Positions 51,029-59,421 of a stretch of 64,000 nucleotides of DNA are shown piece after piece; position 1 is the first letter of the stretch, and the number at the start of each line of letters is the position of its first letter. A program made the translations under genes and the position numbers. Origin of the DNA: Desulfosporosinus orientis DSM 765 (lineage in GTDB: Bacteria > Bacillota > Desulfitobacteriia > Desulfitobacteriales > Desulfitobacteriaceae); contig NC_016584.1 in the NCBI RefSeq assembly GCF_000235605.1, positions 1,476,001 through 1,540,000 on the forward strand, given 5' to 3'. The notes under the pieces were generated by a model. The model was not told where the DNA came from, made no database searches, and saw only the letters and a program-made list of their open reading frames with translations.

Positions 51029-52105
51029 TTATATAGTTGAATTAACATGATCCATCCAATTGAATTCATCGGGGACAGTGCCGTATTGAACACCGGTAAC
51101 ATAGTCAAAGAGTTTTTGGGATAATTCCCCTGTTTGATTGTTGTTAATGGTGATTTTTTGGCCTTTCCAGGAAAGTTCACCAACAGGGGAGATAACAGCA
51201 GCGGTTCCGGTGCCGAACACTTCTTCCAGCTCGCCTTTGGCATGAGCTTCATAGACTTCTTCGATGGAAATCTGTCGTTCCGCTGTTTTTAGTCCCCAAC
51301 TCTGAGCTAATTCCAGGACGGTTTGCCGGGTTATGCCGCCAAGAATGCTGCCGCTGAGTTCCGGGGTGATAATCTCGCCCTTGATTTTAAAGAAGATATT
51401 CATGGTTCCCACTTCTTCCACATATTTGCGGTGAACAGCGTCCAGCCATAATACCTGGTCAAAGCCTTCTTGGTGGGCTTCGGCTTGAGCGTTCAGACTC
51501 ATAGCATAATTGGCCGGGGTTTTAGCCTGACCCAGTCCGCCTTTGGTAGCCCGGACATATTTGTCTTCCACTTTAATGCTGACGGGATTAAAGCCGTTGT
51601 CATAATAGGCTCCCACGGGTGAAAGAATGATAAATAGTTTATAGGTGCTGGCAACTTTAACTCCAATGTAGTCATCTGTTGAAATAATGAAGGGACGAAT
51701 ATAAAGGGAAGTCCCCAGTTTACCGGGAATCCATTTTTTGTCCAGTTCCAAAAGCTTAAACAAGCCGGATCTCACTTCTTCCACATCAATAGGAGGAATG
51801 CAGAGATGACTTGCCGAGCGATTAAAGCGGTTCAGGTAATGTCTGGCCCGGAAGACGGCAATTTGATTGTCCTTAGCCCGGAAGGCTTTCATGCCTTCAA
51901 AGATCGCCTGGCCATAATGAAAAACGATGGTTGCAGGGGCAAAGGCAAAGTCACCGTAAGGAACGATGCGGGGGGAATGCCAGCCTTTGCCTGTCGCGTA
52001 GTCCATAACAAACATATGATCCGTAAATATTTTCCCGAAACCTAACTGATCATCGGTAGGTATAACTCCAAGTTTCTCTACTTTGGTTACAGAAATATCA
52101 GTCAT
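51029..52105 (-). CDS. ilvE: Branched-chain amino acid aminotransferase
   Basis: A 358-residue fold-type IV PLP enzyme that transaminates Leu, Ile and Val with 2-oxoglutarate. Motifs are FHYGQAIFEGMKAFR (about 59-73), YIRPFII, the region around catalytic Lys (RATKGGLGQAKTPANYA, about 187-203), QVLWLDAVHRKYVEEVGTMN and GSILGGITRQTVLELA. The ATG ending at 52105 is chosen because ggagg is 8 bases upstream; a TTG 15 bases earlier is inferior. Monocistronic and divergent from the trp leader. Confidence 0.95.
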   Translation of the reverse strand: MTDISVTKVEKLGVIPTDDQLGFGKIFTDHMFVMDYATGKGWHSPRIVPYGDFAFAPATIVFHYGQAIFEGMKAFRAKDNQIAVFRARHYLNRFNRSASHLCIPPIDVEEVRSGLFKLLELDKKWIPGKLGTSLYIRPFIISTDDYIGVKVASTYKLFIILSPVGAYYDNGFNPVSIKVEDKYVRATKGGLGQAKTPANYAMSLNAQAEAHQEGFDQVLWLDAVHRKYVEEVGTMNIFFKIKGEIITPELSGSILGGITRQTVLELAQSWGLKTAERQISIEEVYEAHAKGELEEVFGTGTAAVISPVGELSWKGQKITINNNQTGELSQKLFDYVTGVQYGTVPDEFNWMDHVNSTI

Positions 52106-52601
52106 GACTATTGCCTCCAAAAATCTTTATGTACCTATTAAATAATAATCCTTATGAGTCATATGTTCAATACTAAGAGTAAGGAATAGTTGAGGTTTGG
52201 CTATGTATACAGTGTACTTCCTACTTATTAAGTTTGTTCTCTAATCTAAATTTATATGATTGAGAAATTTCCAGGAAGGGTAATCGTCTGGGTGTAGCTC
52301 AAATTCGGATTTAAATCCGAATTTGAATTGTCCAGTGGCCAGCGGTGATCAATCTTAATACTGTTAATTTTGGCCGCGATAATCCAGGTCGTCCTCTTAT
52401 TTATTCCGTCGCCATAATTTATAAGACAAGAGGGATTTGAACAACCTTACTCATAGCCTATGAGTTCAAGATCTTAGTTGTGATAAAACTATGGTAATTT
52501 TTGTAAAATAAATCTAGATAATGTTTTAGACTTGCGATTGTGGAATTACCAGGCGTTCATTCAAGGTTTTGAAAGTACGCAAGGAAAAGAGGATAATGGT
52601 A
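52106..52601. other. Gap between ilvE and the trp promoter, with palindrome
   Basis: No gene is supported. A perfect 26-base palindrome lies at 52300-52325 (caaattcggattt followed by its complement). A shorter block, actcatagcctatgagt, is also self-complementary, at about 52448-52464. These may be operator sites or 5' elements of divergent transcripts. Confidence 0.5.
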
Positions 52602-52630
52602 TTGACAGATTGGATTTTTTAGGATATTAT
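52602..52630 (+). promoter_or_regulatory. Promoter of the trp operon
   Basis: TTGACA (52602-52607) and TATTAT (52625-52630) with a 17-base spacer lie immediately before the first T-box leader. Confidence 0.8.
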
Positions 52631-52636
52631 TTCCTA

Positions 52637-52920
52637 AATGCAAAACCTTTGAACAAGAGAAGTAAGAATAGTTGGGTGTAACCAGAGAGCTGGCCGGTGG
52701 TGTGAGGGCAGCAGCACAGATTTTTCCGAATGGGCTTGTGAGGGCAGCTTGAAACTGAGTGATCGGGAGTAGACGCTGACGGGAACCCTGTCCGTTATCA
52801 GTAGGGTGCATATGATGGTATGCAAAGTGAGTGGGCGATTTTTGAATCGTCAATCAGGGTGGCAGCGCAGAAGTTTAAGCTTTTGTCCCTATTTAGGGAT
52901 AAAAGCTTTTTGTTTTTATT
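52637..52920 (+). promoter_or_regulatory. T-box leader 1 (Trp) with terminator
   Basis: Stem I signature cagagagctgg at 52683 is followed by the specifier region ccgaaTGGgc, with TGG (Trp) at 52731-52733. A gtgatcgggagtagacgctgacggg segment follows, and then the T-box agggtggcagcgcag at 52856-52870. The T-box departs from the consensus tggNaccgcg after the tggN bulge; tggC complements the 3' end GCCA of tRNA-Trp. The terminator aagcttttgtccct / agggataaaagctt (52877-52908) plus T-run follows. Confidence 0.85.
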
Positions 52921-52959
52921 CAGGCAATAGGATTTTAACTTAATAGCTGAAAACCTTTG

Positions 52960-53219
52960 AGGCGGAGATAACGTTATAACGTGCCCTTACAGAGAGCGGG
53001 GGAGGCTGAGAACCCTGCAGAACGCAGTATAACAAATGGACCGCTGAGGGCGCAGTGAAACAGAGTTTTCTGGAGTAGCCTGCGACGTGACACAGACGTT
53101 AACTTGTGAGGAATATGTCAGTATTCTTTAGAGATGCAGAGATTACCTCTGCAAGCAAGGTGGTACCGCGAGGAAACACTCGTCCTTGACAGTCATAGTC
53201 AGGGATGAGTGTTTTTTTA
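52960..53219 (+). promoter_or_regulatory. T-box leader 2 (Trp) with terminator
   Basis: A second complete leader in tandem. cagagagcggggg lies at about 52989, the specifier aaaTGGacc has TGG at 53037-53039, and gagtagcctgcgacg follows. The consensus T-box aaggtggtaccgcg is at 53157-53170. Terminator aacactcgtccttgac / gtcagggatgagtgtt with seven T spans 53175-53218. Transcription must pass both leaders to reach trpE, so uncharged tRNA-Trp is needed twice. Confidence 0.92.
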
Positions 53220-53247
53220 TAGCATTAAACCTGAAGGAGTGAAGCAT

Positions 53248-54714
53248 ATGTTAAGACCTACCTTAGATGAAGCAAAAAGTATGGCCCCAGGATATACAGT
53301 TTTACCTGTCAGCAGAGAAATTTATGCCGATATTAAAACTCCCATTGCCTTACTGAAAGCAATCAATACTATCAGCCACCAGTATTATTTGCTGGAAAGT
53401 GTCGAGGGCGGTGAAGTTTGGGGGAGGTATTCATTTTTGGGTTTCGATCCCATTACTCAGATTAACTGTAAGGACCATAAAATGGAGATCGATAACGGAA
53501 CCATTATTAAGCTGGAAGGGCACAATCCAACCACAGTGATCCGGGAGATTCTAGCTCAATATAAAACTCCCCGTTTTGATTTCCTGCCTCCTTTTACAGG
53601 TGGATTCGTAGGTTACTTTGCTTATGACTTCATTAAGTATTATGAAACAACCCTCCAGCCCCAAAGCAGGGATGAGGCCAATTTTAATGATTTGGAATTA
53701 ATGTTGTTTGATAAAGTGATTGCCTATGATCATCTGAAACAAAAGATTATCATCATTATCAATATCAAAACAGATGCCTTAGAAGAAGGGTACAGAAAAG
53801 CCAGCTATGAAATTGACAATATCATCAAGCTAATCAAGCAAACTGTCTCCGAGGAGGCCAATAAGCCTGTTTTGAAATCCGAGCTGCACTCGGATACCAG
53901 CAAACATCGCTTTGAGGAAATGGTTCGAAAAGCGAAGGAGCATATCTATAACGGAGATGTTTTTCAAGTTGTATTGTCAAGGCTGTTTACCGCGCAGATG
54001 GAAGGAAGCTTGATGGACACCTACCGGGTTTTAAGAACTACCAATCCCTCGCCCTATATGTTTTTTATTAAAACTAAAGATGTTGAAATCGCCGGAACAT
54101 CACCTGAAACCTTAGTAAAGCTTCAAAACGGCAATCTCTCTACCTATCCCTTGGCCGGTACCAGAGAGAGGGGAAAGGACGAAATAGAAGATAAGCTCAT
54201 TGAGGAAGAGTTAATGCAAGACGAAAAAGAACTCAGTGAACACAACATGCTTGTGGATTTGGGCAGAAATGATTTAGGAAGAATCAGTCAATTCGGCAGT
54301 GTCAAAGTCAAAGATTATCTGAAAATCCTGCGTTTTTCCCATGTAATGCATATTGCCTCGGAAGTGAACAGTGAAATTAGAAATGACAAAGATGCCTTGG
54401 ATGCCATTATGTCGGTACTGCCGGCTGGGACACTCTCCGGAGCGCCTAAGATCCGGGCTTGTGAAATCATCGATGATTTAGAGGAAACACGCCGGGGAAT
54501 TTACGGAGGGGCAGTGGGGTACATCGATTTTTCCGGAAATATGGACACCTGTATTGCCATTCGCATGGCTGTCAAAAAAGAGGATAGGGTGTACGTTCAG
54601 GCCGGAGCAGGGATTGTCGCCGACAGTGTTCCGGAAAATGAATATATCGAGTGCCAAAATAAGGCCATGGCCGTCATTCGGGCCTTGAAATTATCCCAGG
54701 AGGAGATGGACTAA
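53248..54714 (+). CDS. trpE: Anthranilate synthase component I
   Basis: A 488-residue chorismate-utilising enzyme making anthranilate with ammonia from TrpG. The N-terminal domain contains YYLLESVEGGEVWGRYSFLG, the tryptophan-feedback LLES element. The C-terminal chorismate-binding domain carries DVFQVVLSRLF, GTSPETLVKLQNG, PLAGTRERGKDEIED, EHNMLVDLGRNDLGRI and LPAGTLSGAPKIRA. ATG 53248 follows gaaggag by 8 bases; an earlier in-frame ATG lies inside the terminator. First gene of trpEGDCF. Confidence 0.96.
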   Translation: MLRPTLDEAKSMAPGYTVLPVSREIYADIKTPIALLKAINTISHQYYLLESVEGGEVWGRYSFLGFDPITQINCKDHKMEIDNGTIIKLEGHNPTTVIREILAQYKTPRFDFLPPFTGGFVGYFAYDFIKYYETTLQPQSRDEANFNDLELMLFDKVIAYDHLKQKIIIIINIKTDALEEGYRKASYEIDNIIKLIKQTVSEEANKPVLKSELHSDTSKHRFEEMVRKAKEHIYNGDVFQVVLSRLFTAQMEGSLMDTYRVLRTTNPSPYMFFIKTKDVEIAGTSPETLVKLQNGNLSTYPLAGTRERGKDEIEDKLIEEELMQDEKELSEHNMLVDLGRNDLGRISQFGSVKVKDYLKILRFSHVMHIASEVNSEIRNDKDALDAIMSVLPAGTLSGAPKIRACEIIDDLEETRRGIYGGAVGYIDFSGNMDTCIAIRMAVKKEDRVYVQAGAGIVADSVPENEYIECQNKAMAVIRALKLSQEEMD

Positions 54715-55295
54715 TGATCTTACTGATAGACAACTATGACAGCTTTTCCTATAACCTGTATCAAGCCATTGGCGTAGTCAATGAGGATATCCAAGTGGTG
54801 CGCAATGACGAACTGAGTGCGGCGGAAATCAAAGTCCTGCAGCCTTCTCACATTGTCATTTCCCCGGGACCGGGCTTCCCTGCCGATGCCGGGGAATGTG
54901 AAAGAATCATTTTGGAGATGAAAGAAACAACCCCAATCCTGGGAGTCTGTTTAGGTCATCAAGCCATCTGTGAGGCCTTTGGGGCGAAAATCGTCCATGC
55001 CCAAAAAATGATGCACGGCAAAAAGAGCAGCATCCATATTGCCAACGGCAATGAGATATTTAAGGGGCTGCCGCCAATTATTGAAGCGGCCCGCTATCAT
55101 TCTCTGATTGCCGAGAAAGTGGGGATTCCTGACGAATTGTTAGTCATCGCCGAAGACCAGAACGGCGAGATTATGGGTGTAAAGCACCGGGATTATGAGG
55201 TTTATGGTGTTCAGTTTCATCCCGAATCCATTTTAACCACCAAAGGGCAACAAATTATTGCCAATTTCCTGAGCTTAGGGGGGAGTGAACAATGA
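54714..55295 (+). CDS. trpG: Anthranilate synthase component II (glutamine amidotransferase)
   Basis: A 193-residue class I glutamine amidotransferase. It starts ILLIDNYDSFSYNLYQ and has the oxyanion PGPGFPADAG, nucleophile GVCLGHQAI (Cys about 82) and the His-Glu pair in VQFHPESILT. It supplies ammonia to TrpE and may also serve para-aminobenzoate synthesis (PabA role) if no other copy exists. It starts in the overlapping TAATG at the trpE stop. Confidence 0.95.
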   Translation: MILLIDNYDSFSYNLYQAIGVVNEDIQVVRNDELSAAEIKVLQPSHIVISPGPGFPADAGECERIILEMKETTPILGVCLGHQAICEAFGAKIVHAQKMMHGKKSSIHIANGNEIFKGLPPIIEAARYHSLIAEKVGIPDELLVIAEDQNGEIMGVKHRDYEVYGVQFHPESILTTKGQQIIANFLSLGGSEQ

Positions 55296-56308
55296 TTACC
55301 AATGCCATCTATAAAATTGTCAATGGGCAGGATTTAGATCTTAATACCACCAAAGCTGTGATGGAACAAATTATGAATGGAGAAGCAAGCAATGCCCAAA
55401 TCGGCTCCTTTTTGACGGCTATGAGGATGAAAGGGGAAAGCATCGAAGAAATCACAGCTTGTGCCATGGTCATGCGGGAGAAATGCACGAAACTCAAAAC
55501 GGGCATGGATGTGCTGGACATTGTGGGAACCGGGGGCGATGAAGCTAATACTTTCAACATTTCCACCATCAGCGCCATCCTCGTATCGGCCGCCGGTGTA
55601 CCTGTAGCTAAGCATGGCAATAGGTCGGTATCCAGCAAATGCGGGAGTGCGGATTTGCTGGAAGCTTTAGGGGTTAAGATTGATATCAGTGCCGAAAAGA
55701 GTGAACAAATCCTGCGCGAGATCGGCTTATGCTTTATGTTTGCCCCCACTTATCACGCTTCCATGAAATATGCCGCTCCTGTCCGGCGGGAGCTGGCTAT
55801 CCGGACCATCTTCAATATTCTGGGGCCTTTGGCTAACCCGGCCGGTGCCAATACTCAACTTTTAGGTGTTTATGATGAGAATTTAGTGGAACCCCTTGCC
55901 AGGGTACTTTTGAATTTAGGGGTTAAACGGGCTATGGTGGTGCATGGACATGATGGATTAGATGAGGTAACCCTGTGCAGCACAACAACGGTCTGCGAGG
56001 TTTATGAAGGCAGGCTGAACAGTTTCTTCCTTGATCCCGAACAGCTGGGTTTTGCCAAATGTGCTGCGGAAGAACTGGTGGGAGGGAATCCGGAAGAAAA
56101 CGCTAAAATTGCGTTGGATATCTTAAATGGACAAAAGGGAGCGAAACGGGATATTGTTTTATTGAATGCGGCAATATGTTTGTATATGTTTCACAGCCAT
56201 ACGACTCTCCGTGACTGCGTGAGACTGGCCGCCGACATTATTGACAGCGGTAAGGCCAAGGCCCAGCTGGAACGGTTTATCGCTCTTTCTAACGAGGTAG
56301 AGCTATGA
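55292..56308 (+). CDS. trpD: Anthranilate phosphoribosyltransferase
   Basis: A 338-residue enzyme transferring phosphoribose from PRPP to anthranilate. Motifs are DIVGTGGDEANTFNIST (PRPP and metal loop, about 78-94), KHGNRSVSSKCGSADLLEALG (about 107-127), FNILGPLANPAG and HGHDGLDEVTL. It overlaps trpG and trpC by ATGA on both sides, so the operon is tightly coupled. Confidence 0.96.
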   Translation: MITNAIYKIVNGQDLDLNTTKAVMEQIMNGEASNAQIGSFLTAMRMKGESIEEITACAMVMREKCTKLKTGMDVLDIVGTGGDEANTFNISTISAILVSAAGVPVAKHGNRSVSSKCGSADLLEALGVKIDISAEKSEQILREIGLCFMFAPTYHASMKYAAPVRRELAIRTIFNILGPLANPAGANTQLLGVYDENLVEPLARVLLNLGVKRAMVVHGHDGLDEVTLCSTTTVCEVYEGRLNSFFLDPEQLGFAKCAAEELVGGNPEENAKIALDILNGQKGAKRDIVLLNAAICLYMFHSHTTLRDCVRLAADIIDSGKAKAQLERFIALSNEVEL

Positions 56309-57096
56309 TACTGGATGAGATTGTTAACTATACAAAAGGAAGAGTCCAAGCCTTAAAAGAGGCTAAGCCTATGGAGGAAATCATCAAGGCAGCCCTTGGC
56401 ACGGAAAAAAAACATTCCTTTGCCTTTGCAAAGGCCTTGGCCGGTGAGGGGATGGCCTTCATTTGTGAAGTGAAGAAAGCTTCGCCTTCTAAAGGGATCA
56501 TCAGCGAAAGGTTCCCTTATCTGGAGATTGCTCAAGCCTACGAGCAGGCAGGGGCCAATGCGATTTCCGTATTGACGGAACCACATTTTTTCCTGGGCAG
56601 TGATCAGTATTTAAAAGATATAAAAGCTCAGGTGAATATTCCTGTGCTGAGGAAGGACTTTATCATAGATCCTTATCAGATTTATGAGGCAAAGGTCATA
56701 GGAGCGGATGCAGTACTGTTGATCTGCAGCTTGCTGGATTTGAAGACCCTTAAGGACTATCTTCAGCTGGTGGAAAGCTTGGGGCTTTCAGCTTTGGTTG
56801 AGACCCATACTGAGGAGGAAATTGATCGGGCCTTAGAAGCGGGGGCAGCCATCATTGGCATTAACAACAGAAACTTAAAAACCTTTGAGGTTGATTTGCA
56901 GACAACCATTTCCCTCCGCCGGCATGTGCCTAAGGATAAAATTTTGGTGTCTGAAAGCGGTATTAAGACAGCGGAGGATATGGAACGCCTGCGCCATAGC
57001 CAGGTTGATGCCGTATTAATTGGCGAAGCTTTTATGCGCCAGGAGGATAAGGCAGCCTTAATGAGAAACTTGCAAAGCAGCGAGGAGGAGGCTTAG
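56305..57096 (+). CDS. trpC: Indole-3-glycerol phosphate synthase
   Basis: A 263-residue TIM-barrel lyase closing the indole ring. It shows FICEVKKASPSKGII (catalytic Lys about 55), PVLRKDFIIDPYQIYEAK (catalytic Lys about 115), GINNRNLKTFEVDL and VSESGIKTAED near the phosphate site. Start ATG overlaps trpD by 4 bases. Confidence 0.96.
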   Translation: MILDEIVNYTKGRVQALKEAKPMEEIIKAALGTEKKHSFAFAKALAGEGMAFICEVKKASPSKGIISERFPYLEIAQAYEQAGANAISVLTEPHFFLGSDQYLKDIKAQVNIPVLRKDFIIDPYQIYEAKVIGADAVLLICSLLDLKTLKDYLQLVESLGLSALVETHTEEEIDRALEAGAAIIGINNRNLKTFEVDLQTTISLRRHVPKDKILVSESGIKTAEDMERLRHSQVDAVLIGEAFMRQEDKAALMRNLQSSEEEA

Positions 57097-57704
57097 TGAC
57101 TAAAATTAAAATCTGCGGTTTGACCAGGTTGTGTGATATTGAAGCCGTCAACGAGGCTCTGCCGGATTTTGCCGGCTTTGTCTTTGCCGAAAGCAGGCGC
57201 AGGATTGCCCCGGAGAACGCCCTGGCTTTGAGAAAAGTCTTGAATGATGGGATTAAAGCGGTGGGAGTTTTTGTCGATGCCAGGATAGAGGAAATTCTGG
57301 GCATTTGCTCTCAAGGGATTATTGATGTTATTCAGCTACATGGGCAGGAAAACCAGGATTATATCAACAAGCTGAGAGATATAACCGGAAAACCCATCAT
57401 TAAGGCAGTTAGGGTACGTTCAGGTGAGGATATTAAAGCAGCTGGGGGTTTTTCCTGTCATTATCTGCTTTTGGATGCTTATTCCCAAAAAGCACAGGGG
57501 GGAACAGGGGAAACCTTTGACTGGAACCTGGCAGCTCAAGTCAATAAGCCGTTTTTTCTTGCAGGCGGACTGAAGCGGGATAATATAATAGAGGCTATTG
57601 AAACCCTCGCTCCTTTCGGAGTTGATATTAGCAGCGGAGTAGAAAGCAATAAGGTAAAAGATCGGGAAAAAATTCTGGAGATAGTGGATTTAATCAGGAG
57701 GTAA
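57096..57704 (+). CDS. trpF: Phosphoribosylanthranilate isomerase
   Basis: A 202-residue TIM-barrel isomerase. It starts KIKICGLTRLCDIEAVNE with catalytic Cys about 7. FAGFVFAESRRRI, VIQLHGQE, LLDAYSQKAQGGTGETFDW (catalytic Asp about 126) and GVDISSGVESNKVKD follow. The start is GTG 57096, overlapping the trpC stop by one base. It is the last recognisable trp gene here; a hairpin follows 43 bases later and trpBA is absent. Confidence 0.96.
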   Translation: MTKIKICGLTRLCDIEAVNEALPDFAGFVFAESRRRIAPENALALRKVLNDGIKAVGVFVDARIEEILGICSQGIIDVIQLHGQENQDYINKLRDITGKPIIKAVRVRSGEDIKAAGGFSCHYLLLDAYSQKAQGGTGETFDWNLAAQVNKPFFLAGGLKRDNIIEAIETLAPFGVDISSGVESNKVKDREKILEIVDLIRR

Positions 57705-57746
57705 AGGAGCCATGGGAATTTGTAAAGGTATAAAGTCTATAAAGGT

Positions 57747-57777
57747 CAAAAGCACGCTGTTTTGCAGCGTGCTTTTG
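57747..57777 (+). terminator. Terminator after trpF
   Basis: caaaagcacgctg and cagcgtgcttttg form a perfect 13-bp stem with a 5-base loop. A short frame with a good binding site (aaaggag, ATG 57712) runs through it for 29 codons without recognisable homology. Confidence 0.75.
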
Positions 57778-57900
57778 AGTGAAGTGTGTCTATTTATTTG
57801 AAGCAGTTGCCTGCGTAGGAGGCTGGGGGCAGCCCTCTGCGCTTGTTGTCCTATTGCTGAGTAAGGCAGGGAAGACAGGGTCTGCAAATGCTTACGTGTT

Positions 57901-58443
57901 TTAGAAATATCTCTCGAGTAATCCTTTGAAAGCTTTGCCATGGCGGGCTTCATCTTTACACATTTCATGAACTGTATCGTGAATGGCGTCTAAGTTAAGC
58001 TTTTTAGCTAAGGTAGCCAGGTCTTTCTTGCCTTGAGTTGCGCCATATTCAGCATCTACTCTGAGCTGGAGATTCTTTTTAGTATCGGCTTCCACAACTT
58101 CACCTAAGAGCTCGGCGAATTTAGCAGCATGCTCGGCTTCTTCCCAAGCGATGCGCTTATAAGCTTCGGCAACCTCAGGATAACCTTCACGATCAGCCTG
58201 GCGGCTCATAGCCAAATACATACCCACTTCAGTGCATTCCCCGGTGAAGTTAGCTCTTAAGCCTTCGATAACTTCAGGGTCAACCCCTTGAGCGATGCCA
58301 ACTTTATGCTCATCAGCCCATTGCAATACCCCTTCAGTCTTCTCAGAGAATTTTTCCTTAGCGGCTTTACATTGAGGGCATTGATCAGGAGCTTCATTTC
58401 CTTCAAAGATGTAACCACAGACACTGCAAACAAATTTCTTCAT
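57901..58443 (-). CDS. Reverse rubrerythrin, copy 1
   Basis: A 180-residue protein with an N-terminal rubredoxin domain ([10 protein letters not shown] and CPQC, about 6-25) followed by a ferritin-like diiron domain ([23 protein letters not shown], then [11 protein letters not shown]). This reversed order defines the revRbr group of clostridia, which uses NADH-derived electrons to reduce oxygen and peroxide. It differs from copy 2 at only two residues (Ser33/Thr and Thr36/Ala). The ATG ending at 58443 is chosen; a TTG just before it is not needed. The promoter overlaps a PerR-like box. Confidence 0.94.
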   Translation of the reverse strand: MKKFVCSVCGYIFEGNEAPDQCPQCKAAKEKFSEKTEGVLQWADEHKVGIAQGVDPEVIEGLRANFTGECTEVGMYLAMSRQADREGYPEVAEAYKRIAWEEAEHAAKFAELLGEVVEADTKKNLQLRVDAEYGATQGKKDLATLAKKLNLDAIHDTVHEMCKDEARHGKAFKGLLERYF

Positions 58444-58521
58444 CAAAATAATCCTCTCCTCTTAAACAATTATTTATGGTAGGTAGTGTTTGTTAAAAGC
58501 GTTGCGCTGTTTACATTTATT

Positions 58522-58549
58522 ATTATATTAAAATTATTATAAATGTCAA
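58522..58549 (-). promoter_or_regulatory. Promoter with PerR-like box, revRbr copy 1
   Basis: On the minus strand TTGACA (58544-58549) and TATAAT (58522-58527) have a 16-base spacer. The spacer contains ttataataattttaa (58528-58542), one mismatch from the PerR consensus TTATAATNATTATAA. Peroxide-inducible control is inferred. Confidence 0.75.
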
Positions 58550-58624
58550 GGGCTTTTTTAATTTTTTTGTGTTATGATTTCTAAAGTAGAATATTGTAAT
58601 CTTAAACAATAATAGGAGGTTAAA

Positions 58625-59161
58625 ATGAAGGTATTAGTTATTACTGGAAGCCCCCATTCGCGGGGAACCACTGCGTTGTTAGCTGATGAGTTCTGTGTTG
58701 GCGCAAAAGATGCTGGTCACGAAGTTATTCGTTTTGAAACTGCAAAATTAAATGTCCACCCATGTCTTGGTTGTTATCATTGTCGTGATAACGATGGGAG
58801 CTGTGTTTACGATGATGATATGACGCATGTCTACCCACATCTCTTGACTTCGGAGGTGGTAGTCCTGGTAACACCACTCTATTATTTTGGTATGACAGCA
58901 CAACTGAAACGTGTTATTGACCGTTTTTTCGCAATTAATCCCAGACTTCGTAAAACGCCTAAAGGACTTTATTTAATTGCTGCCTGTGGGGATAAGGATA
59001 ACTGGGCTATGGATGCATTATTAGTTCATTTTCAAACCTTATGCCGCTACCTGCATTGGCAAGAAGGAGGAAAGGTCCTCGCTATCGGTGCATATACGCG
59101 CGAAGACCTAAAAGACAGTGATTACCTTATGCGGGCAAAAAATTTAGGCAGGGAACTATAA
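58625..59161 (+). CDS. Flavodoxin-family NAD(P)H-dependent oxidoreductase
   Basis: A 178-residue protein with the flavodoxin-like FMN fold. It starts KVLVITGSPHSRGTTALL (phosphate loop at GSPHSRGTT) and has a cysteine cluster HPCLGCYHCRDNDGSC (about 46-61) like that of iron-sulfur flavoproteins. VVLVTPLYYFGMTAQLKRVI follows. The Cys spacing CxxCxxCxxxxxxC suggests a possible 4Fe-4S site. It is divergent from revRbr copy 1 and could deliver electrons to it; that link is inference from position only. Confidence 0.88.
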   Translation: MKVLVITGSPHSRGTTALLADEFCVGAKDAGHEVIRFETAKLNVHPCLGCYHCRDNDGSCVYDDDMTHVYPHLLTSEVVVLVTPLYYFGMTAQLKRVIDRFFAINPRLRKTPKGLYLIAACGDKDNWAMDALLVHFQTLCRYLHWQEGGKVLAIGAYTREDLKDSDYLMRAKNLGREL

Positions 59162-59189
59162 AAAAGCCCAGCGGCAGAGGTATGAAAGC

Positions 59190-59405
59190 TTAATCAGTTT
59201 TTTTAGCTCTCCGGATATCGCTGATATCTGTATCGGCCCCACAGTTCGGACAAATGTAATGATATCCCGGTATGTTCATTTCAATGGATTCAATATCATT
59301 ATCGCTGAAGTCGTTGATTTTGTTTTCCCCAAAATCTTTTAATGTAGCCGAATCCCACTCTATTCCCTTGTGGGTGGTATGGCAAAAAGGACATTGATAA
59401 TTCAT
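59190..59405 (-). CDS. Small zinc-ribbon protein
   Basis: About 71 residues with two Cys pairs (CPFC near the start, CPNC near the end) forming a zinc ribbon around an acidic central helix. I do not recognise a specific family. The ATG ending at 59405 or a GTG 9 bases earlier may be the start; the binding site is poor. It lies 16 bases upstream-to-downstream from the DUF3793 gene on the same strand, probably as a two-gene operon. Confidence 0.65.
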   Translation of the reverse strand: MNYQCPFCHTTHKGIEWDSATLKDFGENKINDFSDNDIESIEMNIPGYHYICPNCGADTDISDIRRAKKTD

Positions 59406-59421
59406 CACTATCACTCACTTT

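Noticed and set aside
52557-52853. 98-residue minus-strand frame in the trp leader
   Set aside because: It covers a structured T-box leader on the other strand, and its composition follows the RNA stems.
57712-57801. 29-codon frame after trpF with a good binding site, as a start of trpB
   Set aside because: It shows no TrpB-like residues and runs through a terminator hairpin. At most it is a scar of a lost gene.
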